NCBI GenBank assembly: GCA_002914805.1
Contig: JXTB01000067.1
Coordinates: 679,293-743,292, forward strand
From: Parasponia andersonii
Taxonomy: Eukaryota > Streptophyta > Magnoliopsida > Rosales > Cannabaceae
DNA: 64,000 nt
Direction of reading: 5' to 3'
Numbering within the stretch: the stretch's first letter is position 1; each line of letters begins with the position of its first letter. The notes beneath the pieces are model-generated. The model was not told the origin of the DNA. It saw only the letters and a list, made by a program, of their open reading frames with translations, and ran no database searches. The translations under genes were made by a program, and so were the position numbers. Below, one piece after another: positions 23,202-34,600 of this stretch.

Positions 23202-24209
23202 GAGTATTCCTTTGTTTAATTCTATATATTGATTTTTTTGTGATTCTTTTTTTCTTTTACTTATAGTATTTAAGATTTCGAGAGTAGAAGATGGTTCTGC
23301 AGGTATGTTCGACCTAGTTAGTATGTATTTGTAAATTTTTTATGCTTTTTTTATTTTATTTTCTTTATTCAAATGAAAAAATAATTCACAACAGTAATTA
23401 TATTTTGATTTTGAGGCCTCAAATACATGTTTATAGAATATTAGTGAGTTTATAAACAAAGTTTTATGCTTAGAAAATTATTTTGAATAAGTTTAACATT
23501 ACAAAATTGTAAGGTCAGAACATAAATTTTGCTAACTGTGTTTTACAAACAATGACATGGAAGGACACAATGACATGGAAAGATTGGTGGATGCAGCTAA
23601 GGAAAAGATTCAGAGAAATTTTGGTGTGCCTAATGGTTTGGCTCAGGCAAAAGTGGTAGGCGAGGCTTTTGGGATGCGATGGTTATTTGGAAGAGAGTAA
23701 TCAATTCAAAGCCAGAAATAGATACATTGATGAGCTCCATTAATTGAAGGTATACCTAGAGATGTAATTATGGGAAAGACCATATGGGCTTGTTCAGACC
23801 TATTCTGCTACAATGTCAGGCCGGTCCATCATAGCCTAAGCCTAATATTCTTATGGGATGAGCTGAGACTGCATTTTGTCCCATAGACATGCCTAGTCTG
23901 ATCAATCTAAATTGTGTGCTGAACTAGGCGGGGCTAGCCCACAGTGGTCCGATTATTATTGGCCTACCAACCATTTTATAAAATTAAAAAAAAACACATT
24001 TTTCATTAATAAATTTTTTAAAAATTACTTTTTATGTTTTTTTTAGCAAAAAAGTACCTATTTATGGGCCAATATGGGCTAGCCTTTCCTAGCCCACGGT
24101 CCAACCCATCTAGGTGCATAATTGAATAAGCCAATGTGACAAACAGGGCTAAGCATATTCTGACTTATCCAACCCACAAGAATAATGTGATCGGTTGGCA
24201 TGGTCTATA
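23202..24209. other. Spacer with a short coding-like fragment and a GGCCC-rich fold-back repeat
   Basis: About 1 kb between two LTR elements. From roughly 23780 to 24200 it holds repeated GGGCTAGCCC, GGCCTA and TAGCCCA phrases on both strands, able to fold back (for example GGGCTAGCCC near 23930 and GGGCTAGCC near 24088). Similar GGCCC phrases resume at 30244 after the gypsy element, so the gypsy element seems to have inserted into this repeat. Confidence 0.45.
23575..23700 (+). CDS. Short coding-like fragment, family not recognised
   Basis: From ATG at 23575 to TAA at 23698 the frame gives 41 residues, including MERLVDAAKEKIQRNFG and AQAKVVGEAFGMRWLFG. The composition is more protein-like than the surrounding AT-rich DNA. 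No other exon can be attached. It may be a captured exon or an old gene fragment. The preceding phrase AATGACATGGAA is tandemly repeated, which spoils any clear start. I do not recognise a family. Confidence 0.3.
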   Translation: MERLVDAAKEKIQRNFGVPNGLAQAKVVGEAFGMRWLFGRE

Positions 24210-27202
24210 TGTGGTGCCCAAGATTCTCACATACATACTAAGCTAACAATAAATATATTCTAATTGCATATTAAGCATTTAAAAGTCGTTAATATTAGTT
24301 TTATAGTAACATACTTATTCATTATATTATGTGCATTTACATACATGTTATTACACTAATGATTGTCGAAGTGTCCTAATGCAGTGTAAAAGTTCAATAC
24401 CCTTAGAAAGAGAGCTCGGTGTATAAAAAGAATAAAGTATATAATTATGAAAGCAATACTATGTGCACATGCATTAAGATCGTACTTGTTGATAACTTGG
24501 TCAAATAGTAGTTTTTTTTGGTAAAATGTAATTTTCACATATTTTGGAATCGAATTCACGGTGTGTTTAACATGTCAAATAGGCTTGATTCAATATCTTA
24601 GACTCATTTATAGCATTTTATTTGTCGGCTCTAGGTAAGCACGAGGTGACATTTAGGACACTAATTTGTATTTAGTTGCACTAAGCTAGCTTAGATTAAG
24701 CCTAATCGTGTAATATCATTTTTGTGCATTCTAATAATTGAGTACTAATACTATGATTGCATTGTTAATTGGAGTCTAATTAACTTTTATTTTATGTTTA
24801 ATGATTGGTTAAGGGGCTAGGTTCCACCAAATTATAATAAAATTGGCCATATAGGATCATAAGTCAAAGTATGACTAGTTTTCACTTTCTAAGGTAGGAT
24901 TCACCAACTTTGGCCACACTTGGGTGTATAGGAGTGACCAGCAACATGGGGAGTATGGTAAGAATGTTTTAGAGCTGGACACATGGAAAGTAATGTGTAA
25001 AATACCCAAAATACCCCTTAGAATTTAAGTTATATCTTTTCTTATCCATTAAGTGTTGATTTTGGGTCAAATCTGGTAATTTGCTTTCCCTTTCTCTCTA
25101 GCTACGACCTGAAACTCTCCAATACTTTTTCTGACTTCTCTCAACTTCTCTCAAATATTTCTAAGAGTTTTCAAGTGGTAGAACACAAATTGGAGCCTTA
25201 GAAAGCAAGATACACCAAAACTAGTTAAGGTAATTCTATTAAGTTCTTCTTTCTAGGTGTTGTCCTTTAATTTCAATTCTCTGCTTGTTTCCACTTAAAT
25301 AATGGTTTCTTCAGTCCTCTTAAGTCCCAAAATCTATTTCTAAGCTTTGAAAATCAGTTTGGTAGAGATAGAAGGCAAGAAGTCTAGCGAAGACTCAAAT
25401 TAGTCAAGTTGAGGTTTATGTAAGATTTTGAATTTGTAGTTTATTTATTTGTTTCAGCACTTAAACCAAAGCTATTATTTGATGAATAATGGTCCTAGTA
25501 ACCCTTATATATTGCTGGAAATATAGAATTTAAGCGGAAAATTCAGGTTACACCTAGAGCCCCAAATTTGCTAATTGTGTATTCAAGTGTTTCTGTGGGT
25601 GTATTAAGCTTTCTATACTTGTAATCTGATTTCCTCAACTTGCAATAGATATGTCATGGATTCTATTATTTATTCCATTAATTTCACTACTGTTGGTAGC
25701 CATAGATAAGTGCACAAATTGTTTTAAACTTGTCTAAACCGAAAAAGATTTGAAATGTGTTTCTATGTTATCCTAGGTATTTCTTTTGATTTGTATATGT
25801 GGGAATTGGTTTGTTGATTGCTATTGCAGGTCTTAAACCATGATTTCAATCATATGGGGATGTCCTAAAAATGGGAGAGGTACTGTCCAAATATTTTAAA
25901 ACCAAATGGTACCATTTAGAAGCAAATGGACTAGTTTTACAAAATTATGTGCCATTTTGGATCATTTTTGTGCTACTGAACTAGCATTCATATTTTACTA
26001 CTTTTGAATAGTTTTTCAATGCTAGATATTGGCTGCTAAGTACCTTAAGTAATTTATACACTCCTGAGTCATTTTAAGATTTAGTTTCCTAAATTGGCGA
26101 AAGTTCTGATTTCGGTCTTATCCAAGTATCTTAATGCATTTTTTTTTTATAAAATGTGCATCTTGAATAATAGTAATTTATGACAATTGATTAGCATACT
26201 AATCTCTAGAGGATATTGACTCTTTCTACTATTAATTCCTATTCAAGACACGAGATAAGTAAAGACTTACAATTGCATCACAAGAATTATATGGAAGATG
26301 TAATTATATGAAACTTACTTATTCATGAAAGTTATGAAATAGCATGTGCATGGCATGTCTTACATGCAAATGGAGAGTTTTATTATAAGAGTATTTGAAA
26401 GTGAGTATCATTATACCAATTTTATAAGATAAGTTTTAATGGCAATTGCTAGTCTGTCGGAGCTGGAGAGGTAAGTCTATTGATGTAGACTCTCCCGTTG
26501 AAGTGGGATTTGCGGATCTTATGATGTGTCTCGTTAAAGCGAGAGAATATTAGCGCGGTGTGGGATGCCCCTTTGATGAGGGAAGGAGATTTCAAAAATC
26601 TCACACGACGGTCGCACCTTATTTTTACTCTTAGCTAGAGTTTCTGCCCAATGTTATCACGGCCTATCGACTTACGAGACAAGCAATGTGCCAAGGGGCC
26701 CAACTAAGAATAATTTTTAAGGAAAATGTATGGACTCAAATATTTAAGAAAGAAAAGGGTACAATGGAAACTTTATGAGATTTTAAAACATTCATAAGTA
26801 TGCATAGTTTTCACTTACTAAGCTTTAGCTCATTTTAGTCTTGTGATACAAATGAGGAGGCACATTTTGGTATTGATTAGTTGGTTTTCTGGTTTGTCTT
26901 TTGTCGCCATGATCATAAAGATGTAGACGAGCTTGACCTATGGGCAAAAATTTTGTTTTGAGATATTTTGGTGTAATGTAAATACTACTACTGATGACAA
27001 AATAGAATGATGAAAATCTCTTTTGATTGTACATTTTATGAAGACACTTTTAACAAGAAATGCCATGCAGTTATTTTTGTCTAAAAATTTTGGAAAGTTC
27101 AAATTTTGCCCCTTTTTTTTTACAAAAGAAAATGTTTAAGAAAGAATAATACTTCATAATTTAACTATATATGATAATATGGTTAAACTAGGGGGTGTTA
27201 CG
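24210..27202 (+). repeat. Left LTR of the plus-strand gypsy element
   Basis: The right edge is set by the primer-binding site, four bases further on. The left edge, TGTGGTGCCC, is a candidate. Homology with the reverse complement of 61244-64000 confirms that the LTR extends at least back to about 24405. A length near 3 kb suits Tekay/Del-type chromoviruses. Confidence 0.7.
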
Positions 27203-27206
27203 GTAT

Positions 27207-27218
27207 TGGTATCAAAGC
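27207..27218 (+). other. Primer-binding site of the plus-strand gypsy element
   Basis: TGGTATCAAAGC differs by one base from the initiator-Met tRNA site, which is perfect in the related minus-strand copy. Confidence 0.85.
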
Positions 27219-27361
27219 GGAGGTTTAATCATTTCTGAAGACTGTCTATATAGGTATGATCATGTGAAAAAAAACTCAGTCAACCAGTAAGTTTTAATTT
27301 CCTATGTTAGCATTAAATTTGATGCCATATGTTATGTATTTATTACTGGCTGTTATGCATG

Positions 27362-28430
27362 GATGTAAGTGAAATGGAAACTATACAGGGAATCACGCCA
27401 AGGCCTAAGGGTCAAACTAGTGAACAAAGGGATGATAAGACAAGTGCTACTAAAAATGAGATCAACAAGGATGTTGGTATAGGAAGGTTGACAGAGTTGG
27501 TTGAGACACAAGCAAGACAGTTAGAAAGACTTATAGAAAGGGAGGAAAGGTATGGAGATCAAGCACTACCATAGGCCATAGTTAGTCAAGAAAATTATGA
27601 ACCTGTTTGTGAAAGGTTTAGAAAGAATAAGCCTCCAGTTTTCAAGGGTAAAACTGATCCACTGCTGGCAGAAGAGTGGGTTAGGAGTATTGAGGGTATT
27701 TTAAATTACATTAGAATCCCTGATGAGGAAAAAGTTTCATGTGCCACTTTTATGTTCTAGATGGATGCTAGACACTGGTGCGATTCTATGAAGTCCATCA
27801 CTGATACTACTAGGCTTACTTGGGAGTAGTTTAAAGAAATATTCTACAGAAAATGTTTCAGCAATGCACATAGGATGATGAAGGCTGCTGAGTTTGTTAA
27901 TCTAAAATAGGGAGGTATGTCCGTTAGTGACTATATAAAGAAATTTGAAGAGTTATCTCGATTTACTCCACACATGGTGAGTTCAAATGAGCTAAAAGTA
28001 AACCAGTTCCTTCAAAGTCTTAAGGAAAAAATTTATAGGGAAGTTAAAATATCTGCTCATAAAGATATGCCATATGCTGAGGTGGCAGACAAAGCTCTTG
28101 AAGCAGAAGAGGCTGAGCTAAGGATTATAAGAGCTCAAGAAATTCGCAGGAATATTAATATGGCAAGGAGAAATACAACCTTTAAAGGAAGATCTCAACC
28201 AGGGGCTAGTGGAAATAAAAGAAAGTGGCAACAGAATCAAAGAGAAAGACAAGAGCCACAGAAACGCCAAGAAATAGGCCAACAGACACAATCAGCTACT
28301 ACTCAGAGGACTGTTTGTCCTAAATATAGGAAGACTCATCGTGGAGAGTGTTTAATGGGTTCTTGTACTTGCTTCTTGTGTGAAAAATCTGGACACTATG
28401 CAAAAAAATTGTCCAAATGCTATAGATGAG
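27362..28430 (+). pseudogene. Gypsy gag region with zinc knuckle
   Basis: Readable phrases are LVETQARQLERLIEREERYG, RFRKNKPPVFKG, WVRSIEGI, MSVSDYIKKFEELSRFTPHM and KVNQFLQSLKEKIYREVK. They belong to the retrotransposon gag domain. A cysteine-rich C-terminal part (CTCFLCEKSGHYAKK) is the nucleocapsid knuckle. Decayed. Confidence 0.85.
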
Positions 28431-28830
28431 CAGAAGAAAGTCCCAACTCGTGTGTATACAATGACCAAAGAGGATGCCGAGGCGAACCCATCTATTGTAG
28501 CAGGTGAGATTCTTATCTTTGGTATTCCTATTCATGCATTAATAGATTCAGGGACTACACATTCATTTGCATCACTTGCTTTTGTGAGAAAATTAGGCAA
28601 AACACCAGAGTACTTGACTTTCAAATATTGTGTAACCATTCCATCAGGAGAAGTTTTATGTTCTGATCAAGTTCTCAAGGCATGTCAAATCCAAATAACT
28701 GGTAAAGACTTGTGTGTAGATTTGATAGTATTGGATATGCAAGATTTTAAAGTTATCTTAGGTATAAATTGGTTATCAAAATACCATGCTACTATTGATT
28801 GCAATTTGAAGAGGGTAGTATTTTAGCCAC
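28430..28830 (+). pseudogene. Gypsy aspartic protease region
   Basis: HALIDSGTTHSFASLAFV carries the D-S/T-G catalytic motif. VILGINWLSKYHATIDC is the usual downstream protease phrase of plant gypsy elements. The region is well preserved but lies in a broken polyprotein. Confidence 0.85.
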
Positions 28831-28874
28831 CAAGTACAGAGAAGTTCACTTTTGTTGGTACTAGTTGAAACTCT

Positions 28875-29298
28875 ATGATTCCAAAAATCTCCTCAATAAA
28901 AGCAAGGAAGTTACTAGAAAAGGGATGCATGGGTTACTTGGCCAACATAGTGGATACTAGAGAAGAGTTGAAAGTGAAGCCTAAGGAAGTGCCGATAGTT
29001 AGTGAATTTCTTGATGTATTTCTTGAAGATTTGTCTGAGTTACCACCTGATAGAGAGATAGAGTTTGTTATTGACTTATTGCCCGGTACGGCTCATATTT
29101 TAAAAGCACCTTATAGAATAGCTCCAGCAGAGTTAAAGGAACTGAAAGTACAGTTACAAGAGTTATTAGATAAGGGTTTTATTCGCCCAAGCTTTTCACC
29201 ATGGGGTGCTCCGGTTTTGTTTGTAAAGAAGAAAGATGGGACTATGAGGCTTTGCATTGTTTATAGGGAGCTGAATAAGGTTACCCTTAAAAAACAAG
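28875..29298 (+). pseudogene. Start of gypsy reverse transcriptase
   Basis: [40 protein letters not shown] and [15 protein letters not shown] are the first conserved blocks of a Ty3/gypsy RT. The rest of the domain is not present in this copy. Confidence 0.85.
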
Positions 29299-30243
29299 TA
29301 AAGACTTACAACTGCATCACAAAAACTATATGGAAGATGTAATTATGTGAAACTTACTTATTCCTAAATGTTATGAAATGGCATGTGCATGGCACGTCTT
29401 ACATACAAATAGAGAGTTTTATTATAAGAGTATTTGAAAGTGAGTACCATTGTTCCAATTTTATAAGATAAGTTTTAATGACAATTGCTAGTCTGTCGGA
29501 GCTGGATAGGTAAGTCTGTTGATGCAAACTCTACTGTTGAAGCGGGATTTGCGGATCTTATGATGTGTCTCGTTGAAGCGAGAGAATATTAGCGCAGTGT
29601 GGGATGCCCCTTTGATGAGGGAAGGAGTTTTCAAAAACTTCACACGATGGTCGCACCTTATTTTTACTCTTGGCCAGAGTTTCCGCCCAATGTTATCACG
29701 ACCTATCGACTTACGGGACAAGCAATATGCCAAGGGGCCCAACTAAGAATAATTTTTAAGGAAAATGCATTGACTCAAATGTTTAAGAAAGAAAAGGGTG
29801 CAATGGGAACTTTATGAGATTTTAAAACATTCATAAGCATGCATAGTTTTTACTTACTGTGGTTTAGCTCATTTTAGTCTTGTGATGCAGATGAGGAGGT
29901 ACATTTTGGTATTGACTAGCTGGTTGCCTGATTTGTCTTTTATCGCCATGATCATACAGATGTAGACGAGCTTGACCTGTGGGCGACAATTTTGTTTTGA
30001 GATATTTTGATATAATATAAATACTATTACTGATGGCAAAATAGACTAATAAAAATCTCTTTTGATTTTACATTTTGTGAAGACATTTTGAACAAGAAAT
30101 GCCATGCAGTTGCTTTTGTCCAAAAATTTTGGAAAGTTCAAATTTTGCCTTTTTTTTTTTTTACAAAAGAAAATGTTTAAGAAAGAATAATACTTTATAG
30201 CTTAACTGTATATGATAATATGGTTAAACTAGAGGGTATTACA
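29299..30243 (+). repeat. Terminal part of the right LTR of the plus-strand gypsy element
   Basis: Collinear with 26255-27202, including the GCGGATCTTATGATGTGTCTC block near 29550, and ending GGGTATTACA. The earlier two-thirds of the LTR is not present here. Confidence 0.85.
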
Positions 30244-31498
30244 CTGTGGCCTATCGTTGGCCCAATGAAAATGGGTTCGGTCCGGTTGAGTTGGACGGTC
30301 TATTGTTACATCTCCAGACGAGAGGAAATAATTTTACAAGTAGTAGCGAACCCACTATTAATGAGCCTGTTAAAGAAGGGGCACTTGTATCTGATGTACT
30401 CTTTTTTTTATAAAAAAATTTACGCCTAGTTCCTATTTTTTAAAATTTTTTTCATAAATATCTGTTTTATTTTTTTTTTCGAAAATACCCATTTTTCTGG
30501 TCTACATTTTATACGTAAAATATGAGTAGTTCATATTTATAATGTAAATTTTATCCTTAAGCTACACATGTCATATATAAAATATGAACGATACATATTT
30601 TAAAACGTGTGCCAATTTTTAGTATAATTTTTATTCATAAAATATAGACTACAGTATACATTTAATGTATGAAATATATACCGTGATATACATTTTAAGT
30701 AGAAAATATTGGTGGTCTATATTTCTCTAAAAAATATATAAAATAAATATTTATAGAATAAAAATAAATAATAAGTATTTATAAAAATATAGTTTTAAAA
30801 ATAAGTATTTACGAGGTTTTCCCTTTTTTATATATGATATGATTAATAATGAATTGGAACAATGCAAAAGGGCCTGGCAGAGTTTTGTTTTGTATTTTTC
30901 CCTCCCCTCCCCTGAGTAGTTAGAGTCTCTCTCAATAGTTAAGGACCGAAACGATAGAATTTCAAACATGTGGGTCAAAATGAAAACGGGACTTTTCGCT
31001 TTCCTAGACTAATGTAGTAATTTCATCAAACAATTAAATTAAGAAGGCTCCTCGAGAAAAGAAAATAAATAAATAAATAAAAGACATCATGGTTGGCTTT
31101 GCCCGCGAAAAATCTGCATTGTTGTAGAAATTGTTAGGAGATGACCACGAGAGAAAAATGTTTGTTAGAGAAAGAGAAAACAGGAGAGGAAAGTAAAGGA
31201 AAGAGAGACATTGTAAGATTCATGATATCTGGGTGACAAGCCAAGGGGCCAGGTGGGTTGGATTTCTAATCCAAAACCAGAAAGAGAAATATGCCAAAGC
31301 TGTGAGAAAAAAAGAAATTACAAATTAAAAATTCCACAATCACAGCTTTTGATCTCATTTCATTCACAGTACCCATTAATCAAAATACCATAAACCAAAC
31401 GAAATGGTGTTTCTTTTGATTAAATTTCAAGTGGGTATTTGCGAATAAAGGAGATTATTAAACAAAGAAAAAAAAAAGATTTATATAATAAAAAAAAA
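30244..31498 (+). promoter_or_regulatory. Upstream region of the palmitoyltransferase gene
   Basis: This contains the expected promoter and 5' untranslated region of the gene starting at 31499. GGCCC-type phrases at its left edge continue the repeat interrupted by the gypsy element. Several loose repeats of ATAAAATATGA-type phrases occur at 30490-30700, and there is an AAATAAATAAATAAA run near 31063. No transcription start can be fixed from sequence alone. Confidence 0.4.
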
Positions 31499-31612
31499 AT
31501 GAATACAAGTAAGAGCCAAGCTTGGAGCTATTCCTCCAATGGTACGGATATGGCTATTTCCCCTCCAAAGCCCAATCCCAAACGCCTCTACCAACTTTGG
31601 AAGGGTAACAAT
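31499..31612 (+). CDS. PAT exon 1
   Basis: Encodes residues 1-38, ending QLWKGNN, with donor GTAATG. The QxWKGNN phrase is the conserved N-terminal signature of plant DHHC enzymes. Confidence 0.85.
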
Positions 31613-34600
31613 GTAATGTTTTTCTCCTTTTTTTTTTTTCCTAAAAAAAAAACATATCTCTTTCCCATCTTTTATTGTATGTTTTTTATTATTGTCTTTT
31701 CGCTTTGAGAAATGAAATTGTATTTTGATTGTATTTGTTTGGTCTTCTTGTCTGTTGTTGCTTTTAATGCGTTCATTATTTGAGTTGTCTCGTTCTTGTT
31801 AATGATTCATTTTTTATTGTTCACTTTCTTGAGAAGCAATGTTTATGAATTGTTGTCATTTTTAACAAAGTTCTATCTTTTATTAGTATTATTATTATTA
31901 TTACACACATCCATTTGGTGTTGATTAAATCCTCATAATTGAAGCTTTTGGGTTGATAAATCAAGCAATGGGAAACTTATAGTACACCGGCTATTCATGT
32001 ATATACTTTTGGAATAATTGCATGACATTCAAGACACACATTTGACTTGATATGGGACAAAAAGAGCTACTATGATCTATCTTGGCAGTTTTTCTTTCCA
32101 TTAAATTGTGATTACTTCAATGGATTGGAGCTTTCTCTGGGCACTCAAAATAAAAATGGTCAAAGCTAGCTCGCCCCTGTTCCAAACATTTTTCTCCTAT
32201 ATATTTTGGCATCTAAGGTTGCTTATCATTTTTTCAGCTTCCATAGATATTAAATTTAGCTTATGGTAGCAATTAGATAACTTAAACTTTCTGACAAAGT
32301 TGAAGTTTTTATGTCCTCTCTCTCTCTTTATTCAGCTTATTTTTTATACTATTCACATTTTATGAATTTTTTTTCTTTTCCAAGGAAATTGGAGTAGCTA
32401 TAAATGGCACTGCTGGCCTTCTCTGTGCATAGTATTTCCCTGTAAAATTCTATGCAAGAAAACACTAGAGACAATCATGTTCATGATTAATTAAGTTAAT
32501 TGGTTGATAATTGCAGATAAAGTATCATATGCGTACTGCCGCTAACGTAGCTTCTTTTCGTGCCAGAAATTCTTGTGTTGCGGAAGAATAGTCTTTGGTC
32601 ATGACGCTGGATCGTTGTTTTTAACCTCTTTCCTGATTGGAGGTCCTGCCATAACATTCTGCATAAGAATGATTGTAATGACCAAAGGACAAAATCCATT
32701 CTTCGTCTACCCTGTACTGATTGGGGGAATAGTCCTCACTGTTTTGGTTGGTAATTTGAAACTCTTCTTCTTTGTAAGTATGTTATATCTTTTATTTCGT
32801 AAGAAACAGGAAATAGTGTAGTTACAAATGTCAGGGGAGAAGCAATACTCTCTTATTGAAAGAGTATATTACAAGTACTACAAAAGAACTCTCCAATTTT
32901 TCAAAATATTAGAGGAAGAGAATTTTCCTATACTTCTCTATAAAGATAGCCACAATAAAGTCTATGTTCGATTCCTTCCTAAAAGTGAAGCCCCAGTTTC
33001 AGACCTGCCTTACAAAAATCCTCTTACTATTTTCAAGCCAAATGGCCAAAAAATAGCCGAAACCACACTTTTCAAAACACCCTTTGCTCTAACATTGTGA
33101 TTTGTTATACTTTATATCCACAAATAAGTTAAGTTAGGACTCTTTCTGAAATTTTCCCAAAGTTTAAACCTTAAGGTATACTACTCACTGGTGCTGCACT
33201 ATATATAACCAATGAAGAAATGGTCCAAGCTCTCTTCACTACCTTTGCACATTATACAACCATGAATAAATGAATGATCTAAGCTCTCATGAGTATTAGT
33301 TGTTCCAAGAATAATTGCCAAGAAAAAACTCGAACTTTAGTGGAGGCATGAGATACTTCCTAATAAGCTTGAAGGTTCATGAATAGGACTAAGTAAATCA
33401 TAACTCCACAAAATGAAATACGAATCTACAGAAACAGAAATAATACAGAAAGATTAAATTGAAACTCCAGTGTTGGAATATAGGGAGACTGATCCAGCAT
33501 TGAAAGTGAAAAAAAAAAAAAAAAAAAAACAAACCTGACATGTGAATGGTTTGTGCAGGATTTTTCTTTTCTATTCTTGACGTCTGGTGGAGATCCGGGA
33601 ATAATTCCAAGGAACTCACAGCCACCTGAATCAGATGAGGCATCTGACATTACTACCCCATCAATGGAATGGGTCAGTACGAAAGTCTCAAATCTGAAAA
33701 TACCCCGAATAAAGGACATAAAGGTAAATGGCCACACAGTTAAGGTGAAATTCTGTGACACTTGTTTGCTGTATAGGCCACCACGGGCTTCTCATTGTTC
33801 AATCTGCAACAACTGTGTCCAGAAGTTTGATCATCACTGTCCATGGGTTGGTCAGTGCATTGGATTAGTAAGTTATCCCCAAATACCATTTTAACTCAAG
33901 TGTAGAGTAATTAATTGGGATTTGTTACATATTTAGCTTAGTAGATTAATATGAAGCACCTCATCCCTAGTTTACTTTGTTTAACATACTATAAATGACC
34001 TTTTGTTTTCTTAGAACTTTTCAGGAGAAAATAGTAACATCATACTTGTAAATTTTGACATCAAACGTTGCCTAAAAAGCTCCATTCAATTAGTTTCACC
34101 GTACATAAATGAGATTTGTATGCATGTGATCAAGCATTCATTGTGATCATGTGTGAAGTGAAAATGTGCTTAGCAATTGTTTCATTACATTAAAGCAATT
34201 TTGGTCAGCGAGAAAGGCGAACATTGTACCACTCCTCCAGAAAACATCTTCTATGTTTGGTAATAATTTATTTACTTCGAAGCTTACTGCCATGTATGAA
34301 TAGGTCCAAGTGTTAGGTGAATCTGCAACAATGGTTATTAAAAACTCAGGATTTCTTCTCATAGGATGAGACCATAAACACTGACTGTATTCTCTAGTAG
34401 TTTTAATTAAGAGAACAACTATGATATTTGAGTTAAGGAAGTTTCTATCTAAAACAGTATTGCTTATTATACCCTTCCACTTGTCCTGTACTTTTCAGTT
34501 TTCTTTGGTTAATACCATCAATTCTGCCTTACATTCCTTACGAGCATATGGAGAGTAAAAAAATATATGTTAGTTGAAGAACTAATCTGACACAAATATT

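Larger units (their letters stand above)
24210..30243 (+). mobile_element. Ty3/gypsy LTR retrotransposon, plus strand, shortened
   Basis: The parts present are a long left LTR (about 24210-27202), a primer-binding site (27207-27218), gag with zinc knuckle, protease and the start of reverse transcriptase (27362 to about 29298), and then the terminal part of the right LTR (29299-30243). Most of the RT, the RNase H and the integrase are absent, so the element is a fossil with both point decay and large loss. The candidate target duplication is CTATA on the left and CTGTG on the right, which differ by transitions only. It belongs to the same family as the minus-strand copy at 55347-64000. Matching LTR parts differ by about 8 percent by eye. 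Confidence 0.85.

Noticed and set aside
23780-24200. SINE or tRNA-like element in the GGCCC-rich repeat
   Set aside because: No A/B box pair and no A-tail with target duplication were recognised. It was left as an unclassified fold-back repeat.
29488-29817. Frames in the terminal part of the gypsy right LTR
   Set aside because: LTR sequence. The matching left LTR at about 26440-26770 does not preserve the same frames.
33398-33761. Minus-strand frames opposite PAT exon 3
   Set aside because: They are antisense shadows of the DHHC exon and read through a poly-A/T run.
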